Source: JAPUDQ01 sp049291395
GTDB taxonomy: Bacteria; Patescibacteriota; Saccharimonadia; Saccharimonadales; Saccharimonadaceae
NCBI GenBank assembly: GCA_049291395.1
Contig: JBATPJ010000007.1
Location: forward strand, 1 to 25,565
Reading direction: 5' to 3'
Length of the DNA: 25,565 bases
Position numbers and translations under genes: made by a program. Under the pieces are notes generated by a model. That model saw only the letters and a program-made list of their open reading frames with translations. It had not been told where the DNA came from and searched no databases. Positions 1 to 6,517 of this stretch are shown here, one piece after another. Every line of letters begins with the position of its first letter. Within the stretch, counting starts at the first letter, position 1.

Positions 1-1
1 G

Positions 2-232
2 TCAGCAGGCGGTGAACCAGTTGGCATTGGTCAGGAGTTGCCCCGACTACATGATGACGGGTCGTCGTACTCCCGGGCACCCGGAACCCAGGTCTACGTG
101 ACAGGGCGTGGCGCCCGCTACACGACGGCCGGGAGCGAGCGCCTCCGAACCATCAGGGACCTGGATGTCCTGCGCATCGTCGCGCAGGATGTGCAACAGC
201 TACTCAGGAACGCACAGCTAAACCGCGTCTGA
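2..232 (+). CDS. 3' end of an unrecognised gene (5' cut by window edge)
   Basis: An open frame runs from the window edge to TGA at 230-232 and gives at least 76 residues. A TTG at 38 could be an internal start, but the frame stays open upstream, so I treat it as a truncated 3' end. The visible part is polar, rich in Arg, Gly and Thr, and ends in a predicted amphipathic helix (IVAQDVQQLLRNAQ). There is no transmembrane segment and I recognise no domain. A strong intrinsic terminator follows 22 bp after the stop, which supports this being a real 3' end. Function unknown. Confidence 0.5.
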   Translation, partial: SAGGEPVGIGQELPRLHDDGSSYSRAPGTQVYVTGRGARYTTAGSERLRTIRDLDVLRIVAQDVQQLLRNAQLNRV

Positions 233-254
233 GAGTCACACCCCGTCAAGCAGC

Positions 255-282
255 AAGGCCCGATCACACCAGATCGGGCCTT
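255..282 (+). terminator. Intrinsic terminator after the partial gene
   Basis: An 11-bp perfect stem (255-265 with 272-282) closes a 6-base loop. The tract after it, TTCTGTCTGTTAATAATT, is moderately T-rich. It lies 22 bp after the stop at 232. Confidence 0.75.
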
Positions 283-315
283 CTGTCTGTTAATAATTCC
301 TATATCTTTACTATC

Positions 316-346
316 AAAAACACCTCTCGCGATGAGAGGTGTTTTT
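316..346. terminator. Bidirectional intrinsic terminator
   Basis: The stem CACCTCTC (321-328) pairs with GAGAGGTG (334-341) around a 5-base loop. It is flanked by five A on the left and five T on the right, so it works as a U-tract terminator in either direction. On the minus strand it would end the candidate ncRNA that starts near 692. Confidence 0.8.
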
Positions 347-692
347 GTATCTCTGTAAGGTACCAGGTAAGGGTGGGCATCACCTGGCACCATACAGCCC
401 TTCAACCCACCCGGGCACATCACACGAAGCGTCATCGGTATATTGATATACGTACCGTGCGCCTCCCGCCGAAGCGGAAATACTTAATATTCGCTGGACG
501 TGACATGCCTGAAAAACGGGCTCCTGCCCACGGGGAGCAGTGGTTAAAGGGGTTAGTATGCGCATCACCATAATGTATTAAAGTGGAGGGTAGAAAACTT
601 CAATACGGTGATACGCACCCTAACATTATTCCGAAGAATAGTGTTAAATGGGGGTATAAGGTGCGTCAAGTTACCTCGCAGGATAACTTTAC
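316..692 (-). ncRNA. Candidate structured non-coding RNA, about 375 nt, family unknown
   Basis: No credible gene lies between 233 and 749. On the minus strand a promoter (727-699) and a terminator (346-316) bracket a stretch dense in stem-loops. In plus coordinates these are: 668-675/682-689; 621-631/636-646, which closes a C(UUCG)G tetraloop on the minus strand; a long 552-569/607-624 stem extended by 575-584/597-606; 520-524/534-538; 466-469/474-477, again with a C(UUCG)G loop; 436-440/453-457; and 359-368/382-391, which interlocks with 371-377/406-412 as a possible H-type pseudoknot. Three of the four mismatches in the long stem are A/C on the plus strand and become G-U pairs on the minus strand, which favours a minus-strand RNA. 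I see no RNase P core (GAGGAAAGTCC), no tmRNA CCA end or tag, and no SRP helix 8 motif. The RNA call is inference from sequence alone. Confidence 0.5.
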
Positions 693-698
693 CGAACT

Positions 699-727
699 AT
701 ATTAGCACGTATACGAGCTTATGTCAA
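699..727 (-). promoter_or_regulatory. Near-consensus sigma-70 promoter facing the gene-free region
   Basis: On the minus strand, TTGACA (727-722) is followed by a 17-bp spacer and TAATAT (704-699), with TGC directly before the -10 (extended -10). The predicted start is near 692. The promoter matches those at 1672 and 10463 closely. No minus-strand gene lies downstream. Confidence 0.75.
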
Positions 728-748
728 CACTTTTTCACACAAATCGTT

Positions 749-1597
749 ATGAAGATCAATAATATCGTTCCAGATCAGCACAATTTTCTCAAGAGACTAG
801 CGACCATTGCCGATCCACCAAAAAGCTTATACTATATCGGAAACCTGCCTGAGTCACCCCGCCTGACCGTGGCGATCGTCGGTACGCGCCGCCCGACCTC
901 ATATGGACGGACCGTTACCGAACAGATCGCCAGCGCCCTCGCCAGCCGAGGCGTCCTGATCGTCAGCGGTCTCGCGCTCGGTGTTGACGCTATCGCACAC
1001 AGTGCCGCACTCGATGCCGGTGGGCACACGCTCGCTGTCGTCACTAGTAGTCCTGATGACCCAGGACCGCGTACCAACCGTTCCATCGCCGAGCGTATGA
1101 TCGCAAATGGTGATGCGATCATCAGCGAGCATGACCAGACGCATACCTTTGAAGGGGTTTGGGAATTCGTCATCCGCAACCGCATCGTCAGTGGCCTCAG
1201 CGACGCCATCATCGTGACGGAAGCTAACATCAAGAGTGGCACCATGAGCACGGTGGCACACGCCCTCGAGCAGGGCAGAGCCGTCTATGCTGTACCCGGT
1301 CCGATCACCAGCCCACTGAGTGGCGGTTGCAACCGACTCATCGCCCAGGGCGCCACACCGATCACCGATGTCGACTCGCTCCTCAGCGATCTCGGCTTGA
1401 CAGGGCAGGCTAAGATATTGCTTGGAGAAAATGATGCAGAAACTACAGTGTTGCAATTGCTACAATCCGGCCTCTCTGATGGCGAAGAGCTGTTGTCGGC
1501 CTCACAACTCACCCCGGCCGATCTATCGACCACTCTCACCATGCTCGAAATCCGCGGGCTGATATATCCGATGGGTGGGAATAGATGGAGGATCTAG
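749..1597 (+). CDS. dprA: DNA processing protein DprA (Smf)
   Basis: DprA binds incoming single-stranded DNA during natural transformation, protects it and loads RecA. The 282-residue protein has the Rossmann-like DprA core: GTRRPT (45-50), SGLALGVDAIAH (73-84), NRIVSGLSDAIIVTEA (144-159) and PGPITSPLSGGCNRLI (183-198). A C-terminal winged-helix segment (about 230-282) completes the usual DprA layout. The SAM-like N-terminal domain of some homologues seems absent or very short. The frame extends upstream to 608, but those residues lack family character and ATG 749 gives a normal start. No Shine-Dalgarno site precedes it, and I see no convincing plus-strand promoter. It lies next to the pilin operon, which fits a DNA-uptake role. 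The stop codon overlaps a purine-rich repeat also found in topA. Confidence 0.93.
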   Translation: MKINNIVPDQHNFLKRLATIADPPKSLYYIGNLPESPRLTVAIVGTRRPTSYGRTVTEQIASALASRGVLIVSGLALGVDAIAHSAALDAGGHTLAVVTSSPDDPGPRTNRSIAERMIANGDAIISEHDQTHTFEGVWEFVIRNRIVSGLSDAIIVTEANIKSGTMSTVAHALEQGRAVYAVPGPITSPLSGGCNRLIAQGATPITDVDSLLSDLGLTGQAKILLGENDAETTVLQLLQSGLSDGEELLSASQLTPADLSTTLTMLEIRGLIYPMGGNRWRI

Positions 1598-1619
1598 AGG
1601 GATGAAGAAAGAGGGAAGA
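1596..1619 (+). repeat. Purine-rich repeat, copy 1 (at the dprA stop codon)
   Basis: These 24 bases match 8076-8099 inside topA at 23 of 24 positions. The copy begins within the TAG stop of dprA. Low complexity makes chance possible, but the position is notable. Confidence 0.5.
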
Positions 1620-1671
1620 TAGCTACAGTTTTCTATAACAGCTCACAGCCATTTACAACAGAGGCGAAACA

Positions 1672-1700
1672 TTGACAAATATTAAGCATTGTGCTAATAT
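1672..1700 (+). promoter_or_regulatory. Consensus promoter of the lipoprotein gene
   Basis: TTGACA (1672-1677), a 17-bp spacer and TAATAT (1695-1700), with TGC just before the -10. The start falls near 1707, giving a 54-nt leader to the GTG at 1761. Confidence 0.8.
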
Positions 1701-1760
1701 AGTAAAGACGGAGATATTCGTTTACGGCGCTACGTCGTACCTCACAATTAGGGAGAAACT

Positions 1761-2513
1761 GTGTCCATTCACCGCATTATCACCGCACCTGTTGCTGCAG
1801 CCGTCGCGCTCGCACTCGGTGCGTGTGGCAGTGGCTCAACCCAGGCCACTCCGACCGTGACGGTCACGCATGCAGTCACGAGGACAGTCACCCAGACCGT
1901 CTACCCGACGGCAGAAGCCGTCCTGACTTACGCCCTTGATCCGCACGATCAGGAGCTACGCCTCCAGTGGGCCAACGACCCCAACCGCGCAGTCCTCTTC
2001 AGGGACTACGGCAAGGCCGGGACACTTGTTGCCCGCGCTCTGGCAGACGGCAAATTCGGCCCGGTGATCAAGTACAACGAGTGGGGATCCGACCTCGTGC
2101 CAGGGCAGACTGGGTGGGGCGGGATCGCCGCTAACACCGGAGGTAGTGCCGACCCTGGTCGTCCGAGTGCATTCGCCCGGGTCTACTTCCGAGCAGACGG
2201 ATCAATCGATTCGCTGAAGGGAGTCGACGACTTCTCAATCGACATGGGGCTAAGCTACATCGGGCTTCGACACTCTCCAAAGATGTCGGGTGACGATAAC
2301 ACCCCTCATCGACTGTCAGTTGACGCTCTGCCCGACAGCTCCCGTCTGACGACATATGTGCCGTGCTTCACGGACTGTCAAGGGAGGAGTACCGCAGGAC
2401 TCATCGAAGTCAGTAACCCGACGATACTGGTAGCGGTCGAGACCGATGCCGCCAAGGCCCTCGACGCCAACATGACCGCCATGTTCGGAGCAGACTGGCG
2501 CTCCCTGAAGTGA
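1761..2513 (+). CDS. Putative secreted lipoprotein, unknown function
   Basis: The 250-residue protein starts at GTG 1761 with an AGGGAG Shine-Dalgarno site 5 nt upstream. Its N-terminus is a lipoprotein signal: a basic start, a hydrophobic stretch and the lipobox LGAC (19-22), so Cys22 would be lipidated and the mature protein membrane-anchored outside the cell. Residues 27-50 are a Thr/Val-rich linker (TVTVTHAVTRTVTQTVYPT), a style common in actinobacterial lipoproteins. The rest is globular with two nearby cysteines (PCFTDC). I recognise no catalytic domain. It stands alone, with its own promoter and terminator. The linker style and strong Shine-Dalgarno site suggest acquisition from an actinobacterial host, which is inference. 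Confidence 0.75.
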   Translation: MSIHRIITAPVAAAVALALGACGSGSTQATPTVTVTHAVTRTVTQTVYPTAEAVLTYALDPHDQELRLQWANDPNRAVLFRDYGKAGTLVARALADGKFGPVIKYNEWGSDLVPGQTGWGGIAANTGGSADPGRPSAFARVYFRADGSIDSLKGVDDFSIDMGLSYIGLRHSPKMSGDDNTPHRLSVDALPDSSRLTTYVPCFTDCQGRSTAGLIEVSNPTILVAVETDAAKALDANMTAMFGADWRSLK

Positions 2514-2523
2514 TCTTCGTCCA

Positions 2524-2561
2524 TGCCGACCGGCACCACATCCAGCGGTGTCCGGTCGGCA
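2524..2561. repeat. GC-rich hairpin after the lipoprotein gene
   Basis: TGCCGACCGG (2524-2533) pairs with CCGGTCGGCA (2552-2561), and CACC/GGTG extends the stem past one bulge. No T-run follows directly, so it may assist the terminator just downstream. Confidence 0.6.
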
Positions 2562-2562
2562 G

Positions 2563-2605
2563 AAGACCTGAGCGCTTACATAATGTGAGCTATCGGGTCT
2601 TTTTT
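2563..2605 (+). terminator. Intrinsic terminator of the lipoprotein gene
   Basis: AAGACC (2563-2568) pairs with GGTCTT (2596-2601), with an inner AGC/GCT pairing and a long loop, followed by a T-run ending at 2605. It sits between two convergent transcription units. Confidence 0.6.
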
Positions 2606-2633
2606 GTAGACTGGAAAGTGGGAGCGGTCTTTG

Positions 2634-4232
2634 CTACGGCCTGGTCAGGACTTCGCGCCAGTTGAGAAAATCATAGCCACTTGTCACCGGATAACTCGGC
2701 GGCGGGGCGTAGCGAAGGTTGTAGTCGTAGGTGGTCACCGTTGTTTTGATACCCGAAATATAGCGGTTAATTGTGTTGTCGTAGACCGCATCGCCGCAGC
2801 CGCCACTCCGGGTGTAATTCCATGTCCAGTATTGGCGAGTCGCGACTGAGCCATAAAACGTAAATGTCTGGTTGGGCGCGACCCAGCCGCGAGTACAGCG
2901 GCTTGAGTTGACCTTATAGCGGTCGGGGTATGTCACCGAACCCCCTTGAGCCAGCACAGCGGCATTGACTTCAAAGGTAAAGGCACCACTTGTGGGCGGG
3001 GCATACGGGGTGATCAAGACATCATTTTCTGCGATCAGCCCGATAGCATCTGCCCCTGACTTAGTCGAGTAAACAAGATCGTCGATAATATTGATATCGG
3101 CGGCAAAACTATTGGTGCCAAGCCGCCCTGCCGCAATAGACACGCGGCCGCCAAACGTCGAACTGGTGCGGACCCAGACGTTGTCTTCAACAAATATTAC
3201 CCCCTCAGACGGGATGCCAATGCCACTCTGCACCAGAGTACGGGTTAGTGCCGCAGTGTAGCTGGTCTGCGTGTCGTCTTCATCGCTGACACGATACAGG
3301 TCATAGGTGTTGTTGGCGTTGAGCTGTATCATGTAGCCCCGCCGCGAACTAAACGACGTTGTGCTGTAGCGCGGTATATACGCCGGTGTTCGCGCGGCGG
3401 GCGTCAGGTTGCAGGCGCTGGCTTGGTTGGCAAATGCCGAGGTGGCATTGTCATTGGTGAAGGCGACTTTTTTCATGGTACACAGTGCACTCATGACTTG
3501 GTTAAAATCAATCGTCGGCCGCGGGAACAACCAGTTTGATTTGTCGCGCGTCACGCAGTTCACAGGGGTCGTTACCGATGAACTACACCAAACGCCATCT
3601 TTGGTCGAGCCATTACCGCCATATTGCGGCTGGGGAACATAGCTGGCGTTCGCGCTCTCGACCGTGTCGGTACTGGGGCCATCCATATGAATACCCTGGT
3701 TCGAAAAAACCGGACCGTCAGCTGTCTCGTTGCTGCCAAACCAGAACTCAACATCGGCAACCAGGCCATAACTGGCAAACGAGGTCGCGCCAATCTGGGC
3801 TTCGAGCGTCCGCACTTTGCCATCGGTCGTCTTGCCGATCGACCGCACCGTCACGATGGTCGAGCCGCTGCCTTGAGGTTTGATCCAGAGCGTGTACGTG
3901 CCGCGCTTGACGGCATTGCTGTCGAAATAATCATGGACATAGGGCCCAAAGCCAAGCTGCGGGTCAGGGGTCACCGGGGTCGATTTGCCATCACGGTAGT
4001 CGGTCGCGTTGTGCGCCAGATGCCACAGATAGTAGTTAAGACCCGATTCGGCGATATTGAAGGCGGACTGACTCTGAACATTGCCACCGACGATCGAGGT
4101 ATTGTTGGCGATAACCACGACAACCGAGGCACTCAAAATAGCCATCACAACCATAAACGAAACGACTGTTGGCAACGTGAAGCCACTGGATTGCTGCCAC
4201 ATAGCGCTGGTACGACGCATGACGAGCTTCAT
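2634..4232 (-). CDS. PilX-like large pseudopilin, third gene of the pilin operon
   Basis: The 532-residue protein has a class III prepilin signal: SSG|FTLPTVVSFMVV with cleavage predicted after Gly17, then a hydrophobic helix (18-42). The usual Glu at mature position 5 is Thr22, as seen in some minor or PilX-type pilins, so it may be a tip or minor subunit rather than a major one. The long C-terminal part is Thr/Ser/Asn-rich with scattered Cys and looks like an exported beta-rich domain; I recognise no named domain there. It starts at 4232 and overlaps the previous gene by 4 bp (ATGA), so translation is probably coupled. The likely role is in a type IV pilus or competence pseudopilus, where Saccharibacteria use pili for motility, host contact and DNA uptake. 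Confidence 0.8.
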   Translation of the reverse strand: MKLVMRRTSAMWQQSSGFTLPTVVSFMVVMAILSASVVVVIANNTSIVGGNVQSQSAFNIAESGLNYYLWHLAHNATDYRDGKSTPVTPDPQLGFGPYVHDYFDSNAVKRGTYTLWIKPQGSGSTIVTVRSIGKTTDGKVRTLEAQIGATSFASYGLVADVEFWFGSNETADGPVFSNQGIHMDGPSTDTVESANASYVPQPQYGGNGSTKDGVWCSSSVTTPVNCVTRDKSNWLFPRPTIDFNQVMSALCTMKKVAFTNDNATSAFANQASACNLTPAARTPAYIPRYSTTSFSSRRGYMIQLNANNTYDLYRVSDEDDTQTSYTAALTRTLVQSGIGIPSEGVIFVEDNVWVRTSSTFGGRVSIAAGRLGTNSFAADINIIDDLVYSTKSGADAIGLIAENDVLITPYAPPTSGAFTFEVNAAVLAQGGSVTYPDRYKVNSSRCTRGWVAPNQTFTFYGSVATRQYWTWNYTRSGGCGDAVYDNTINRYISGIKTTVTTYDYNLRYAPPPSYPVTSGYDFLNWREVLTRP

Positions 4233-4879
4233 AGATTTGTCTTTCGATTGCGCAGCATAACCTGCGTCGTTATGGTTTGCTTGGCCTGGGTCTCAACCCG
4301 CGCCGACAGCTGAATCGTGATCGATTTAACCGCAAAAAAATCAGTAATCGGCGTTGCCAGCTCAGTATTAGCGGCGTTGAGATAAGTAAACAACTTCGTC
4401 CCTGGCGGCTGGTAAAAGCTATCAATCACTGTCGTAGTGGTTTTTTCAGCAGTAATAGGGACACCGATCGGCGGGTTGGCCGTCATGGGCGTCAAATCGG
4501 CCCGCAACCGCTTGACGCCGTCAACAGTCACCACATAGTAGCGAACTTTCGAGACATATTGGTCGGACGGATAAAAATAGGCGTAAATTTCAAGCTCATC
4601 GTCTTTTGCCATGCTTATGTTCATCAGGCCCCGCACAACCGCTGCAACCCGTGACGACTGAAGGCTAATCTGTGTGAAACTGCTGGCCTGCTTCTGTAGG
4701 TTAAGATACGAGAAAAATGACGTTGCAAACAAACTATAAAACAGAGCCGACAACACACCGACCAGCGCCAGCACGATGATAACTTCCGACAAAGTAAACC
4801 CGGAACCTCGGGCTCGCTGGGTCGCGCTGGGCCCAGTGCTCGACTGACTGGCTGTGGCCAACAAGGGGTTATTTGACAT
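4229..4879 (-). CDS. Prepilin-type protein (PilW/PulJ-like), second gene of the pilin operon
   Basis: The start is ATG 4879: a GGAGG Shine-Dalgarno site sits 5 nt upstream, inside the end of the preceding gene. The upstream in-frame TTG (4891) has no such site. The 216-residue product has a Ser/Gln-rich leader and then the prepilin motif SG|FTLSEVIIVLALVGVLSALF, with Gly27 before the cleavage site and Glu32 at mature position 5, so assembly-competent. A short globular domain (about 60-216) follows. It overlaps the upstream gene by 11 bp and the downstream gene by 4 bp, which marks one transcript. It is probably a minor pilin of the same pilus. Confidence 0.85.
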   Translation of the reverse strand: MSNNPLLATASQSSTGPSATQRARGSGFTLSEVIIVLALVGVLSALFYSLFATSFFSYLNLQKQASSFTQISLQSSRVAAVVRGLMNISMAKDDELEIYAYFYPSDQYVSKVRYYVVTVDGVKRLRADLTPMTANPPIGVPITAEKTTTTVIDSFYQPPGTKLFTYLNAANTELATPITDFFAVKSITIQLSARVETQAKQTITTQVMLRNRKTNL

Positions 4880-6392
4880 GGACGCCTCCAAGCGGTGTTG
4901 TTGGCAGCGTCACCGTACCAGCCGCATTCTGCACCGCCAGTGTCAGCTCACCGACCACCACACCATTAAGATCAAATGAGCACGTTAGCTGAGTTTGGTT
5001 GCCATTACAGGTGCGGTAGGTATAGGTGGTACCGCCCTGTGTCAATGTCGCCGTGGCCGAGCCAAGATTGTACCCCTCAATGGTAAAGGTAACATTGTTG
5101 AGGTTTTCTGTTGTGGCCACCGTGTCGGGGCTTATCGAGGTGATCCGTGGCAGAGCGCTATTAGTCGACAAGATTGCCCTGACTTTTTGAACGTATTCCT
5201 TGCCGCCGTAGCTATAGGTCGGACCAGGCGTTAGGCTCTGCGGGACAACAACCGGTTGCAGGCTCGTCGTGCCGCCGTAGGGTAGCGCGGCAATCAGATA
5301 GTAAGTTGTAGCGCCGACACTACAAAACTCCGCGCCATTCACCCCACAAAGGTAATACCCCCCGATCGGTGGCAGATTGCCGACCGCTGCCAGCCCAGCG
5401 GCATCTGTCGTCGGCCGTGTATCGGTTGGCGTCATTGTATCAAGATAATAGGCCGTGTTGGTGCTGAGAGTGTATTTCTTGTAACCACCCTTAACATAGA
5501 GTTTAGCGCCAGCTAGCGGCGAGCCAGACACGTCGGTCGCTTCAATCAATAAACTATCGGGACTCATCGGGCCGATTACCAAGGTGATATACGATGATTG
5601 TTGCGACAAGATCTTTTGCTTGCTGTAGGTCGGCTGGAGCGAACCAGACGCGCCAATTGTCGTCAGGCTCGAAAAGCCGCTTTTTGACGCGGTGACGCTG
5701 TAATCAAAGCCGTTGTCGGGCGGCAAGCCGTAAAAGATCGCAATACCGTTGCTGTCGGTGTTGTCGGACAGGTTGACGAGCGGCGACACCGTGGTGTTGG
5801 ACAGGGTAACCGTCGCCGACTCGACGGGCGCGCCACTAGGGTCAGTCACCGTCACAAACAATGCTCCTGTTGTACTGGCTGTCTCTGACACACGGGCCGA
5901 TATTTGGGTATCGAGTGAGGCAAGCAGCTTGCCCGATGGATTTTTGACCGTGACGTTGGCTAGTTTATAGTCGGCGGGGTTGGTGTCGACACTGGGCGGA
6001 CCAGGCGCATAGACATAATTGCGGCAATACTTTTCCTTGAGTGCCTGTGTTGGATACGCTCCGCAGCTGTCATATGAGTCGTCGGCGAAGCTAATGCTGG
6101 TTGTAATGGTGTAAACGACGCCATTTTCTGTCTTTTGAATACTGGCCGGTATCGGGTTGGGCGCAATAATACTGCCGCCAATTACCGCCAAACCGTCATA
6201 GGACAGTGATTTGAGATATTCCATTTGGTTGACGGCCAAGGCATTGGCAACTGCTCGTTGCTTGGCGGCAACCGCACTACCGACAAGTGTCACCAGGAGC
6301 GACAGAAATGCCAACGACATGGCAGCAATAACCGTCAACGAAATCACCATCTCTGCCAATGCAAATCCGTGACCGTACCCCTCGCGCTTCAT
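4869..6392 (-). CDS. Large minor pilin with carboxypeptidase-regulatory-like and IPT/TIG-like domains, first gene of the operon
   Basis: From ATG 6392 the protein has 507 residues. The prepilin motif HG|FALAEMVISLTVIAAMSLAF is near the N-terminus, with Glu at mature position 5. The body holds two or more beta-sandwich repeats typical of CarboxypepD_reg/Cna-B folds (VTVTDPSGAPVESATVTL; DVSGSPLAGAKLYVKGG). It ends in an IPT/TIG-like domain (ITSISPDTVATTENLNNVTF). Such domains occur in surface adhesins, so this pilin may carry a binding function at the pilus tip, which is inference. An alternative ATG at 6410 overlaps a TATAAT element (6407-6402) whose predicted start is within a few bases of 6392, so I prefer 6392. 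No Shine-Dalgarno site is visible. Confidence 0.82.
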   Translation of the reverse strand: MKREGYGHGFALAEMVISLTVIAAMSLAFLSLLVTLVGSAVAAKQRAVANALAVNQMEYLKSLSYDGLAVIGGSIIAPNPIPASIQKTENGVVYTITTSISFADDSYDSCGAYPTQALKEKYCRNYVYAPGPPSVDTNPADYKLANVTVKNPSGKLLASLDTQISARVSETASTTGALFVTVTDPSGAPVESATVTLSNTTVSPLVNLSDNTDSNGIAIFYGLPPDNGFDYSVTASKSGFSSLTTIGASGSLQPTYSKQKILSQQSSYITLVIGPMSPDSLLIEATDVSGSPLAGAKLYVKGGYKKYTLSTNTAYYLDTMTPTDTRPTTDAAGLAAVGNLPPIGGYYLCGVNGAEFCSVGATTYYLIAALPYGGTTSLQPVVVPQSLTPGPTYSYGGKEYVQKVRAILSTNSALPRITSISPDTVATTENLNNVTFTIEGYNLGSATATLTQGGTTYTYRTCNGNQTQLTCSFDLNGVVVGELTLAVQNAAGTVTLPTTPLGGVHVK

Positions 6393-6401
6393 TATATGCT
6401 T

Positions 6402-6407
6402 ATTATA
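6402..6407 (-). promoter_or_regulatory. Perfect -10 box before the pilin operon
   Basis: TATAAT on the minus strand lies 9 nt before ATG 6392. No good -35 box is found at 16-18 bp, so confidence is limited. If active, the mRNA would be leaderless or nearly so. Confidence 0.4.
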
Positions 6408-6517
6408 CATCGCTTATGCTCATTACGACGATTCGTTGCAAAATCCTTTCGCGAGCGGCTGATCACTCATACGATTTGCTTTTTTGCACGAGTAGCGTAG
6501 TATAGAGCGCTGTATAT

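Noticed and set aside
350..690. RNase P RNA, tmRNA or SRP RNA
   Set aside because: The region has the right size and structure density, but the RNase P GAGGAAAGTCC core, a tmRNA CCA end and tag, and the SRP GGAAGGAAGCA loop are all missing on both strands.
608..748. N-terminal extension of dprA from 608
   Set aside because: The extra 47 residues lack DprA character and overlap the opposing promoter; ATG 749 fits the family.
3624..4313. Plus-strand frame of 229 codons over the pilin genes
   Set aside because: It is antisense to two pilins with clear prepilin signals and has no family character.
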